From: Streptomyces sennicomposti
GTDB taxonomy: Bacteria; Actinomycetota; Actinomycetes; Streptomycetales; Streptomycetaceae
DNA: 64,000 nt
Direction: 5' to 3'
NCBI RefSeq assembly: GCF_019890635.1
Contig: NZ_JAIOAB010000018.1
Coordinates: forward strand, 1 to 64,000
Every line of letters begins with the position of its first letter. Positions within the stretch are counted from its first letter, which is position 1. Below, piece after piece: positions 1 to 7,669 of the stretch. The position numbers and the translations under genes are program-made. The notes under the pieces were generated by a model, which did no database searches, had not been told where the DNA came from, and saw nothing but the letters and a program-made list of their open reading frames with translations.

Positions 1-320
1 TAGGCAGTGTCCGACGGGTCGGGTGACTGGGCGGTGTTCATGTCGTTCTGCTCCTCGTGGAGCGGGGCGATCTATCCGACGCAGAGTGGGATCGGCTGAG
101 GCCGCATCTGCCACGGAACGTTGGGCGGGGCGGACGGTGGCAGAGCCACCGCAGGGTGATCAACGGCATTCTCTTCCGCCAGCGGACTGGAATCCCATGG
201 CGGACCTGCCGCGACGGTTCGGGAAGTGGAAAACGGTCTACGACCGGCATCGACGCTGGTCCGCGGACGGCACCGCTGGTCTCTCCTGCGACGCGGCTGG
301 CTCTCCAACGTCGCCTTCAG
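1..320 (+). pseudogene. Remnant of an IS5-type transposase, N-terminal part, frameshifted
   Basis: From about position 57 the frame reads DLSDAEWDRLRPHLP, then GILFRQRTGIPWR. This is the N-terminal (DUF4096-like) part of IS5-group transposases. After IPWR the frame is lost; the expected continuation (DLPRRFGKWKTVYDRHRRW) appears one frame over, which looks like a single-base deletion near 201. The catalytic DDE part is absent: from about 265 the sequence switches to the C-terminal end of a different transposase type. It is a non-functional relic at the window edge, and its true left end may lie outside. Confidence 0.7.
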
Positions 321-435
321 TACTCCCGAACACCTCGTCAAGCGCATCCGACACGGCCTACGGCACCTCCAGTACCGCACCCACCTCATAGACGGCTGCC
401 TCGCCGAGACCGGCCTGGCCATCAGACCCGCCTGA
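265..435 (+). pseudogene. Remnant of an IS630-type transposase C-terminus (copy A)
   Basis: The frame ending at 435 reads LVKRIRHGLRHLQYR, then IDGCLAETGLAIRPA and stop. This resembles the extreme C-terminus of IS630-family transposases (the LQYRP..IDGfLa.TGL ending). Only about 50 codons survive and no catalytic residues are present. It is fused directly to the IS5-type remnant on its left. The same ending recurs at 2261-2375. Confidence 0.6.
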
Positions 436-469
436 CCAGCCGCACGACATCACGAGTTCAACCCCAGTA
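321..469. repeat. 149-bp imperfect direct repeat, copy A (partner 2261-2409)
   Basis: The segment from TACTCCCGAACACC to about CAGTA recurs at 2261-2409 in the same orientation, with about five mismatches and no gaps by eye. It covers the IS630-type transposase C-terminus and the bases beyond it. The 3' end of the DUF4238 gene (stop at 458) lies inside this copy, so the repeat supplies that gene's last codons. Confidence 0.85.
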
Positions 470-1441
470 GGCGGTCCCCGTATACCCCTCGGCCTGAAGG
501 AAGTTCCCGGCGGTCTGGCTGAACTCGGCTTCGACTGACCTAACCGGAGGCAGTTCGATCCCGGCGAGCGGGTTGTCATCGGGGTGATGGAACAGCTCGA
601 TGCGCGAGTTCCACGCGAAGCGGCGGTTCAGCTCCTTCGCCACCGCCGTGCTGGCCGGGAACATGCCGTCCCGACCACCGGACGCCGTCATGATGATGGC
701 CGCCCGGCGGTCGATGGGCACCATGATCGCGGCAGCGTTGGCGAGGCCGACGCCCCTCCACTCCGGTTCCTCTTCGTCACGGAGCAGGGTGACGGGGTGA
801 TCGGGCAGCAGCAGGGTCTTGCGCTCGAAGCGGCAGAGCTTCCACGAGCGGGCCATCACCATCTTGTAGGCGGTGGCCATCGCTTGCCCCATGGTGATCA
901 GGTGGTCATTGACCGGCAGCTCGACGTAGTAGCTGGAGAAGTCGCTCAGCTCGGCCCAGGCGGCATCTACCTCCTCGTCCGAGACCGGACCATCGCTCTG
1001 GGCCTCCATACGGCGGCGGGCTTCGGGCTTCCCGCCAATGGCGATCGCCATCTTCAAGAGCTGGTCGGCGATCTCGTTGTTCGCCTGGCGAACCGCCGGG
1101 ATGCGTGCGTACTGGGCTGCGACCCATTCCCCCAGGACCGCCCGGTCGGCTATGGACAGGGGCCACACATGCTCGGCGACGATCTTCGTGATCACCCTGG
1201 CGGTCTGGTCTTCAAGGTCGGCCAACAGGTTCTCGATCGTGTCGTCGCGTTGCCCGGTCTTGTCCTGCATCGAGTAGAAGTGGCTGCGGACCGTCGCGTC
1301 ACCGATGCCGATGGGCTTGGGCCCGCTGCCGTCCAGCGGGACGCGCATGATCCGTTTGCCGTCCGCGAACCGCCGCAGAAGCAGCCGAGGGACCGTGTGG
1401 TGATGGCGCTTCAGCTTCTGCTTGCCCGGGTCCGTGCTCAT
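458..1441 (-). CDS. DUF4238 domain protein
   Basis: A 327-residue protein with the DUF4238 hallmark near its start, RHHHTVPRLLLRRFA (about residues 12-26): a His-rich stretch followed by VPR and an aromatic/Arg motif. This is followed by a long helical region. The molecular function of DUF4238 is not established; such genes often sit in accessory DNA. The first codon, ATG at 1441, fits the family's usual start. The final residues (YWG, stop) are encoded within the IS-derived repeat, so the natural C-terminus may have been replaced when the IS remnant landed there. No partner gene is evident; the next gene (1527-1982) is on the same strand 85 bp upstream. Confidence 0.75.
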   Translation of the reverse strand: MSTDPGKQKLKRHHHTVPRLLLRRFADGKRIMRVPLDGSGPKPIGIGDATVRSHFYSMQDKTGQRDDTIENLLADLEDQTARVITKIVAEHVWPLSIADRAVLGEWVAAQYARIPAVRQANNEIADQLLKMAIAIGGKPEARRRMEAQSDGPVSDEEVDAAWAELSDFSSYYVELPVNDHLITMGQAMATAYKMVMARSWKLCRFERKTLLLPDHPVTLLRDEEEPEWRGVGLANAAAIMVPIDRRAAIIMTASGGRDGMFPASTAVAKELNRRFAWNSRIELFHHPDDNPLAGIELPPVRSVEAEFSQTAGNFLQAEGYTGTAYWG

Positions 1442-1526
1442 GGGGAGACGATACGGACAGCCCCTGACACCGTCATGGCCTTTTCCGAAGGCTCAGGCCG
1501 GCTGTGGCGGCCAAGCGACGTCCAGC

Positions 1527-1982
1527 TCAGGTGCCCTTGAGCCCAGGGTCCCCATCCTCAAGGCCGTCGTCATACTCGGTCCACAAGGCGTCCAGCAGGT
1601 CCCTCAAGGCTCCCCCATCCCCCATGGACAGGATCAGCAAGGCATCACGCTGGTCTCTCGTCAGTCCATCGAACAGAAGACTGATGGCCTCGTCCTGCAC
1701 TTCGCTCAGGTCCTTCGCGTCGGTGTCACGACCTACGCGATCAGAACCGGGCATCCGCTGCCGAGCGGCAGAGTTCCCCGCCGAGACGGGAGCCGAATCA
1801 GGAGATGAGTGGGAGGGGGTGGAGGCAAAAATGCCATCCCCTGACACCTGATCGCGCTGCATGTCCTCCATGAGCTGCGCCTGCTGCTGGACCACATAAG
1901 GGTCCAGGTCGCCCTGGGGGCCGAACACCGAAGCCGCCGTGTTCCAGACGTCGTCCGGGTACTCATCCATGGGATACGTCAC
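1527..1982 (-). CDS. Hypothetical protein, 151 aa, acidic
   Basis: I do not recognise the family. The predicted product is acidic and hydrophilic, with a Ser/Pro-rich linker in the middle (about residues 55-75) and a helical C-terminal part containing LLFDGLTRDQRDALLILS. No signal peptide or membrane segment is seen. Third-position GC is moderately high, supporting coding. It precedes the DUF4238 gene on the same strand and the two could be co-transcribed. The alternative ATG four codons in (MDEYPDD) is possible. Confidence 0.5.
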   Translation of the reverse strand: MTYPMDEYPDDVWNTAASVFGPQGDLDPYVVQQQAQLMEDMQRDQVSGDGIFASTPSHSSPDSAPVSAGNSAARQRMPGSDRVGRDTDAKDLSEVQDEAISLLFDGLTRDQRDALLILSMGDGGALRDLLDALWTEYDDGLEDGDPGLKGT

Positions 1983-2260
1983 AGGGTCCCCCTACTTGGT
2001 GTAGCGGCCAGTGTCGGGCCGAAGCACTGATCACCTCAAGCCGCAACGTCGCGCTCTTCGTCGCAAGGCGCATCAGGTCCTGCTTTACCCGTCGAAGCAT
2101 CTTGGCCTGGTAGGCGGTCAGCGGCGGCGCGGTGGCCAACTGCCGCTCCACCAGGCGGCCTCCTGGCCCTCCCGCTCGACGAAGGCCATCTGGTGCCGCA
2201 CGAGGCCCTGGACGAGCTTCCGCATCGCCGGGGACCTCAGACTCTTCCATCTTGCGGCCG
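1983..2260 (-). pseudogene. Possible broken ORF upstream of the 151-aa gene
   Basis: On the minus strand two frames look protein-like in succession: MRKLVQGLVRHQMAFVEREG (about 2227-2168) and then, one frame over, LTAYQAKMLRRVKQDLMRLA (about 2120-2060). Neither frame is plausible over its whole length, so this is either a frameshifted small gene or chance. Its upstream end is cut by the second IS630-type remnant. No family assignment. Confidence 0.3.
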
Positions 2261-2409
2261 TACTCCCGAACACCTCGTCAAGCGCATCCGACACGGCCTA
2301 CGGCACCTCCAGTACCGCACCCATCTCATAGACGGCTGCCTCACGGAGGCCGGCCTGGCCATCAGACCCGCCTGACCAGCCGCACGACATCACGAGTTCA
2401 ACCTCAGTA
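2261..2409. repeat. 149-bp imperfect direct repeat, copy B, carrying an IS630-type C-terminal remnant
   Basis: This is the second copy of the repeat at 321-469. The plus-strand frame ending at 2375 again encodes RIRHGLRHLQYRTHLIDG and a TGLAIRPA ending. Differences from copy A include four bases near the CLAET/CLTEA codons. Sequence to the left of 2261 is unrelated to that left of 321, so the two copies share a sharp left edge. Confidence 0.85.
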
Positions 2410-2416
2410 ACGCCTG

Positions 2417-2450
2417 GAAGCCGGGCCTCCCCAAGGGGAGGCCCGGCTTC
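2417..2450. terminator. Strong hairpin terminator (16-bp perfect stem, 2-nt loop)
   Basis: GAAGCCGGGCCTCCCC at 2417-2432 is followed by AA and its exact reverse complement at 2435-2450. The stem is GC-rich with no pronounced T tract, as is usual for Streptomyces terminators. It lies downstream of the minus-strand gene at 2537-3466 and just right of repeat copy B. Confidence 0.8.
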
Positions 2451-2536
2451 GTGCTACTGCGCCTTGGCCCGCGTCAAAAAGACTTCTGTCGAATTGAATG
2501 CGTGGGCGGATAGTAATTAACAGGCTGGCCCGGCCG

Positions 2537-3466
2537 CTATTTGGGCAGACCTGAGGAAAGCCAGTCCATGGCCCTCATCCCAGCGACGACCAATTGTCTC
2601 GCATCAAGATGTGTCGGAGTCTTGAGCTTATGGGCCATCTTATTCCGCGCATTGAAGAGCGCTCCGAGATCCGACCAGAGCGCAGGATCATCTGCTTCGA
2701 GGGATCGACTAATCACTGCTTTCGCAATCGGCCCGTAGAGGTCGACGGCGGTACCGTGCTCTTGCTGGAGTGTTCGCAGGCTGGGCGTGGATCCGGGAGG
2801 TCGGCAAGACTTGAAGGATTCCTTGGCATGCGTCTCGGCCGCGACTGCCGCCAACAGAATAGCCATCCCGGGCTGTGGGCTGTTGGTCGACTGCGTCAGG
2901 TACCGCGCTTGCGCGAGCAGCGCTCGTGCGGGCGAGACACCGTCGCGCAGTGCTCTCGTGGCCGTGTCGACGGTGAGTGCGGGCAGACCCACCACCATGG
3001 AGTATCCGGGATTGAGTGGTTCAGGCACCGGCAGTTCGAGACCCTGGGTGATGTCTCTCACTGTGAGAGAAAGCATCTTCGGGATCTCTCCCACCATTCC
3101 GACGCTCGGCTGCTCGACCCGCAGCGCGTCGGACAGGCGTGCAGCGGCGAACCTAATGGCCGTGATGGCGGCTTTCAGCTCTCTTCGCACGACATCTTCA
3201 TCAAGGTCGGAAGTGAGCGTGAAAACGGTGTGCGCGGTGAACCGTGCCGGGCCCAGCGCCACCGGTGCGCTGCCGTCGCCCCACCAACTGACGTATCCCT
3301 CAGCAGGAAGCTGGCCCTCGAACTTGGGGAAGGCGAGCACCACATCGAAGGCATCGACCGTGGCCGTGAGGGGCACAGAGGCGAGGGCAGGGTCGATGTG
3401 GCACATGCGGCCGACGGTCGGCTCACTGGATGCCTGGTATACGGCATCTATGCGGATCTCATTCAT
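2537..3466 (-). CDS. Hypothetical protein with HEPN-like C-terminal region
   Basis: A 309-residue protein without a recognised N-terminal family. Its C-terminal third has features of HEPN-type all-helical domains: a helix with AAVAAETHAKESF (about 207-219) and, near residue 274, FNARNKMAHK, matching the R-x4-H motif that forms the active site of HEPN RNases. No membrane segment or signal peptide. It is transcribed toward the IS-derived region and ends at a strong hairpin (2417-2450). HEPN proteins often act in toxin-antitoxin or phage defence modules, but the assignment here rests on one short motif plus helical character, so function is an inference. Confidence 0.55.
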   Translation of the reverse strand: MNEIRIDAVYQASSEPTVGRMCHIDPALASVPLTATVDAFDVVLAFPKFEGQLPAEGYVSWWGDGSAPVALGPARFTAHTVFTLTSDLDEDVVRRELKAAITAIRFAAARLSDALRVEQPSVGMVGEIPKMLSLTVRDITQGLELPVPEPLNPGYSMVVGLPALTVDTATRALRDGVSPARALLAQARYLTQSTNSPQPGMAILLAAVAAETHAKESFKSCRPPGSTPSLRTLQQEHGTAVDLYGPIAKAVISRSLEADDPALWSDLGALFNARNKMAHKLKTPTHLDARQLVVAGMRAMDWLSSGLPK

Positions 3467-3761
3467 AGGGAATGATGTTCGCCTGTGGGCCTAATGTTCC
3501 GCAGCCGATTTCCGGAGTCTGGGGCGCCGCGTTCGTACTCGGGTTGGTACCTCTAGCGCTTGAAGGCGAGAGCAAAGGTTCGGTCCCTTCTGCCCGTCCC
3601 AATCTCCGGTTGGTGCACGGATGCGTTCTCACTGCAACCCACCACTCTCCCCAGCTCCCATCCCGTCCGCCGTCGCCCCACACACCGTGGAGCGAGCCTG
3701 GTCCATGGCGTCCAGGTGGAGCGCGCCACTGTTTACCCGCGAGCGGCCTGACGGCCTGCTT
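3467..3761. other. Non-coding stretch between HEPN-like gene and relaxase gene
   Basis: About 295 bp between the start of the 2537-3466 gene and the end of the relaxase gene. I see no convincing ORF, RNA gene or strong hairpin. It should contain the promoter of the minus-strand gene on its left. Confidence 0.4.
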
Positions 3762-5477
3762 CTACCGCTGCTGTAGGCGTTGCTGTTCGGCAGGTGCCGT
3801 CGCCACCGTCGAGGGCCGGGGGCTGGGGTGCTGCCGGGCGGGAACCGAACCCGCGATGGTTGAGCGTCGGCGGGCGGCTTCGGCTCGGCGGTTGGGTGCC
3901 GGGTTTCGGCTGGTGTGCTGGATGCGGGTGATGAGGACGCGGGCGGGCTGGCGGGCGGTGGTCAGCTCGCGCTGTGCGGCGGCTTCTGTGAGGAGCTGGT
4001 GGGGCTGGTAGCCGCGGGCTTGGGCATCGGCGAGGACGGTGGCGAGTGCCGGCCAGACCGGGTCGGTGAGGATCCGCTCGGCGTGGTCGGGGACTGCCGC
4101 TCGTACGTCGCTGGCCAGAACGCCAAGCGCTTGCTCCCTGGTGGGCCGTGCCGCGAGTTCGGTGAGCGTAGGGGTGAGGGCGTTGTCGGCGGCGGTCTGG
4201 AGGTGCTGGACTGCCTGGCGGGCCGCTTCGGCCTGGTGGGCGTGGTTCTTCGCCTCGTGCCAGCGTCCGGCGACGATGGCAGACCAGACGAGGCCGGCGA
4301 GCAGAGCGGCCAGCGCGCTGCCGTCGGGGCCGGTGGCGGTGTGGACGATGTCGCGTGCCGCAAGACGCAGGGCGTGGGCAGCGCGGTCTTCGGCGCGAAT
4401 CTGGGAGCGCTGGGCCCGGGCGAACGCCTTGGAGGCCGCCTGGAGTTCGGCGCGCAGGTTGGCCGGTGCTTTCTGGGCGGTGGCTTCGATCAGTTCGCCG
4501 AGGGCGGTGATGTGGGCCTGGGCGCGAGTGTCGTCGACCAGGTCGCTGTGGAGGGTGTCGAGTGCGTCGGCAGCCTGGTGCCAGGGGGTGCTGGGGCGGT
4601 TGCGGCGGGCGGTGGGATGCTCTTCGACGCGGCTGGATTCGAGGCGGGCCTGGATCTTGGGCAGGGACAAGTCGGGGGCGATCCTGCCTCCGGAGTGGAA
4701 GATCTGTTCACCGTCCTCGTTGAGGTCGCCGGGACGGCCGGCTGCGTAACCGAGGAGGTCTCCTGACGGGCCGCGCCGGGCTTTGACCTCGATGCCGTCG
4801 GCTTCAAGGTAGGCGAGGAATTCCTCGGCACCGGTCACGTGGGGGATGGCGGCGCGGATGCGGTCCTGGAGCCATTCACGGCTGCTCTGGTCCCAGCCGA
4901 GTCTTTCAGCCTTGTGCATCTCAGCCTGGGTGGGCCGGCGCGTACCGGTGCGGTCGCCCTTGTTCAGGCGGCGCAGCCCGTAGTCCTTCTCGATCTCGCG
5001 GCAGGCGTCGCCGACGCGCAGGCCGCTGTCGTGGAGTTTGGGGCGGCGGCCGTCCTCGCGGACGGTAGTGGCGAGGATGTGGATGTGGTCGTCGGCGTGG
5101 CGTACGGCGATCCAGCGGCAGGCCAGGTCGTCGCCGGCGGGGGCGATGCCGGCGGCCTGGACGATGCGCTGGGCGATCTCGGCCCACTCGGCGTCGGAGA
5201 GGTAGCGGTCCTCGGGCGCGGCGCGGACGGGGCAGTGCCAGACGTGGTCGGTGACCTTCCTTCCGAACTCGCTGTTGCGCAGCCTTACGGGTTCGTCGAG
5301 GTGGCGGGCGAGTTCGGTGAGGGTAGCGTTCTCGTCGCGGCCGGGGTCGGGCATGCCGAGCATGGCGAAGCCGGCCACGATGTGCGGGTCGAGGTGTTCG
5401 TCGTGGCGGCCGGGTCCGTAGAGGTAGGCGAGCAGGCCGCGGGTGTTGGCCCCGGCCGGTTTGATGGCGGCGATCAC
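3762..5477 (-). CDS. Relaxase / mobilization nuclease (MobA/VirD2 type)
   Basis: A 571-residue protein whose N-terminal 200 residues match relaxases that nick DNA at an origin of transfer. The metal-binding HUH signature is RHADDHIHI (His127, His131, His133), preceded by WIAV. The N-terminus MIAAIKPAGANTRGLLAYLYG is typical of the actinobacterial form, with a candidate catalytic Tyr at about residue 18 or 20. The C-terminal half is Ala/Arg-rich and helical, probably DNA-binding or coupling. Its ATG overlaps the MobC stop by 4 bp (5474-5477), so the two are translationally coupled and act together in the relaxosome. The last 30 residues are rich in Pro, Ser and Arg. Confidence 0.88.
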   Translation of the reverse strand: MIAAIKPAGANTRGLLAYLYGPGRHDEHLDPHIVAGFAMLGMPDPGRDENATLTELARHLDEPVRLRNSEFGRKVTDHVWHCPVRAAPEDRYLSDAEWAEIAQRIVQAAGIAPAGDDLACRWIAVRHADDHIHILATTVREDGRRPKLHDSGLRVGDACREIEKDYGLRRLNKGDRTGTRRPTQAEMHKAERLGWDQSSREWLQDRIRAAIPHVTGAEEFLAYLEADGIEVKARRGPSGDLLGYAAGRPGDLNEDGEQIFHSGGRIAPDLSLPKIQARLESSRVEEHPTARRNRPSTPWHQAADALDTLHSDLVDDTRAQAHITALGELIEATAQKAPANLRAELQAASKAFARAQRSQIRAEDRAAHALRLAARDIVHTATGPDGSALAALLAGLVWSAIVAGRWHEAKNHAHQAEAARQAVQHLQTAADNALTPTLTELAARPTREQALGVLASDVRAAVPDHAERILTDPVWPALATVLADAQARGYQPHQLLTEAAAQRELTTARQPARVLITRIQHTSRNPAPNRRAEAARRRSTIAGSVPARQHPSPRPSTVATAPAEQQRLQQR

Positions 5478-6235
5478 GCGGACGCCTCCGTTTCTGGGTC
5501 GGCGGGCTGGCGCAGGGCCTCGGCGATCAGCTCCAGCAAGTCCTGGACTTCTGCAAGGTGCCGGCGGATGTCGGGCGGGGTGTAGTCGCTGTTGAGGGCT
5601 CGGGCGATCTGGTTGACGTTGACGCCGATGCGGTTGAGCTGGCGCAGGACCTGCGCGCGGAAGATGTGGGTGCGGCGGCGGTCCTCGGACAGGGGCAGGT
5701 TGGCGGTGAACCGGCCGCTGATGAACGCCAGGACGATGTCCGCGGCGAAGCCGGATTCGCCCTTGTAGCCTTGCTCGGCGGCGGCTTCCCTGAGCCGGGT
5801 GCGCTCGTCGTCGGTGAAGCGCAGGGGGCCGACGCGGTCATCACGCTTGTCGCCGGTGAAGCGGCGGATCGTCGGCTGGACGCTCTGCACGGCGGGCTCG
5901 CCGGCGATAGCAGCGTCTTGACGCACAGGGTGGAGGATCTGGCGCTGGACGGCGTGGAGCGTGTCCGGGTCAGGGCCGTCCTCGGCCACGGCCTCCTGGT
6001 CCTGCGCCCCCTGGCGCCGGGCCGTCTCTGCCACCCCCGGGGCGGAGATCCCCGAAGTCCGGCCTTGAGTCGGACTCGGGGTACTACTGGCTCCGCCAGG
6101 GGCACCCCGTCCGAACGCACGCCGCAGACGGTTCATCAGCGTCGGGGACTTCGTCAGCGCCATCGGCTCGTCTGGGGCGTTTTCGGGGTGGTGCGGGTCG
6201 TGCGTCACTGGCGGCGCTCCAAGGGGGATGGGCAA
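5474..6235 (-). CDS. MobC-like relaxosome accessory protein
   Basis: The C-terminal 120 residues match the MobC family: RFTDDERTRLREAAAEQG followed later by LRQLNRIGVNVNQIARALN. The latter is the conserved helix pair found in plasmid mobilization accessory proteins that open DNA at oriT for the relaxase. The first 120 residues are low-complexity and Pro/Ala-rich; an internal ATG (MALTKSP, residue 25) is an alternative start. The oriT is expected upstream, in the 6236-6379 gap, but I cannot pick out a nick site. Confidence 0.82.
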   Translation of the reverse strand: MPIPLGAPPVTHDPHHPENAPDEPMALTKSPTLMNRLRRAFGRGAPGGASSTPSPTQGRTSGISAPGVAETARRQGAQDQEAVAEDGPDPDTLHAVQRQILHPVRQDAAIAGEPAVQSVQPTIRRFTGDKRDDRVGPLRFTDDERTRLREAAAEQGYKGESGFAADIVLAFISGRFTANLPLSEDRRRTHIFRAQVLRQLNRIGVNVNQIARALNSDYTPPDIRRHLAEVQDLLELIAEALRQPADPETEASA

Positions 6236-6379
6236 GGCGGGCGGTTCACGCAGGAGAGGGCAGCGGAGTGGGGGGTCACCGCCCCGTCCACGGATGTGGA
6301 TAAGCGGGCGTCGAGTGAAACCGGGGATCGACTGGCCGGGGTGACCGGAAGGGTTCCGGTCACCCCGGTGGGAATCCGG

Positions 6380-7249
6380 TCAGCCGCTGTCCGGACCGGT
6401 CTCGGCGGCGGATTCGATTTCGGGCCGGAGGGTGGTCATCACGTCGGTCTGCCGCTCGCTGCTGATCGTCAGCCCTTTGGTCTTGACGGCCTTTCGGAGC
6501 AGTGACCGGGTCAGCGTTCCGTGCTCGGCGAGGGTGATCCGGCCGATCTCCACGAGTTCCTCAAGCGTGGCGCCGGGCGGACGGCCACCACGCGGCCTGC
6601 TCTCCGCAATCCCGGAAGGTGGTTCCGTTAGCTGGCTGGGCACAGCGGCCAGCGGCTGGGTGGGCCGGACCGGCTCGGCCGGCGGCTCGCCGATCGTGGC
6701 GGGGGCGGCGACCGGTGGTTCCGGCGCCAGAACCGGCGCGGGATCCGGATGGCCTGCGGGTTGGTCGACGAGCTGGTGGATCTGCCGCATCAGGACACCG
6801 AAGGCCAGCAGTGCGGCGGTCGGAGGAACCGCGGCGACCACGTAGTCGAGCAGCGGCACGGTGCCCGCGCTGCCCGTGCCGTTGACTCCGGCCACGTTGA
6901 GCGCGATGGAACCGACCGACCCGGTGGCCGTGAGGGCGATTGCCCACTTGTCGGTCACCCTGCGCAGGCCCGCGCGGAGCATGAGCAGTTCACCCGCGAC
7001 GATGAACGCGTCCAGGGTCGCAGGCCAGGCCCAGCGGCGGGTGGGAGAGCTGCGCAGCCCGTGCTGGCCGGCGACCTCGGCAAGGTGCGCGTACGACAGC
7101 CAGAATCCGCTGATGGTGAGGGCGACGATGACCAAGCCGGCCGCACCGAGCGTGTACCGCTCGATGTCCTGCTTGGTCATCGACAGCCGCCCTCCGCCGG
7201 GGCGGTGCCCACGACTGGTGGGTGTGGGGTTGGAGGTGGGGAGGGTCAA
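6380..7249 (-). CDS. DUF2637 membrane protein with C-terminal helical DNA-binding-like tail
   Basis: A 289-residue protein. Hydrophobic segments at about residues 33-53, 70-90, 100-120 and 128-150 fit DUF2637, a membrane domain common in Streptomyces plasmids and integrative elements. WAWPATLDAFIVAGELLMLR is a clear family motif. After a Pro-rich linker, the last 65 residues (EELVEIGRITLAEHGTLTRS onwards) resemble a winged-helix module. DUF2637 proteins are often linked to plasmid spread or transfer, but biochemical function is unproven. It lies between MobC and the DUF3631 gene, all on the minus strand. Confidence 0.78.
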   Translation of the reverse strand: MTLPTSNPTPTSRGHRPGGGRLSMTKQDIERYTLGAAGLVIVALTISGFWLSYAHLAEVAGQHGLRSSPTRRWAWPATLDAFIVAGELLMLRAGLRRVTDKWAIALTATGSVGSIALNVAGVNGTGSAGTVPLLDYVVAAVPPTAALLAFGVLMRQIHQLVDQPAGHPDPAPVLAPEPPVAAPATIGEPPAEPVRPTQPLAAVPSQLTEPPSGIAESRPRGGRPPGATLEELVEIGRITLAEHGTLTRSLLRKAVKTKGLTISSERQTDVMTTLRPEIESAAETGPDSG

Positions 7250-7669
7250 GCGGGGTGCTCCTGGGGGTGTGGCGGTGTGATCCGTCTTGCCGTCTTGGCC
7301 GTTGCAAGCGCAGGTCAGGGCCGGTACGGCAGGGGCCTTGATGTGCCGTACCGGCCGGGTCCGGGCGCTTCCCGCGTGTGCAGGCGCGGCCTGGCGGCGA
7401 GGGTCGGCCGGTGGGGTCTCGGCCTATCCCTTGCGGACCGGGACGGCACCGCTCCGTTGTGCCGTCCCGGCAGACCGGGCTTTGACCTGCGGTGATACGG
7501 CGCGGACGCATGGGACGGCACAAGACGGATCCGGGCGGCGTCTCACGGCAGCAGCGATCGCCATGATCGTGCTGCCGTCTTGTCCCCGGTTGCCGTCTTG
7601 CCTGCGTGCCGTTTGACCTGCGAGATCACGGCAGGGACGGCAGGGACGGCCACCCGGGGGGTGCGGGGC
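7250..7669. other. 420-bp non-coding region with repeated motifs inside the mobile element
   Basis: No convincing gene. TTTGACCTGCG..GAT.ACGGC occurs at 7481-7501 and again at 7612-7632 in the same orientation, and GCCGTCTTG occurs four times or so (about 7282-7296 and 7572-7597). GACGGCA and its complement recur. Position between transfer genes and the ATPase gene would suit a replication or transfer origin or a promoter region; that is inference. Confidence 0.5.

Noticed and set aside
3459..3683. Minus-strand ORF of 74 codons left of the relaxase gene
   Set aside because: No ribosome site, Trp/Gly/Arg-biased composition, and no recognisable motif; treated as intergenic.
1..3761. Left attachment site of the tRNA-Thr element
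   Set aside because: I searched by eye for the tRNA 3' end sequence and found no second copy, so no left boundary is called.
3828..3870. tRNA-like T-arm sequence (GGGAACCGAACCCGCGATGG) suggesting a left attachment site
   Set aside because: It does not match the tRNA-Thr 3' end, no cloverleaf forms, and it lies within the C-terminal codons of the relaxase.
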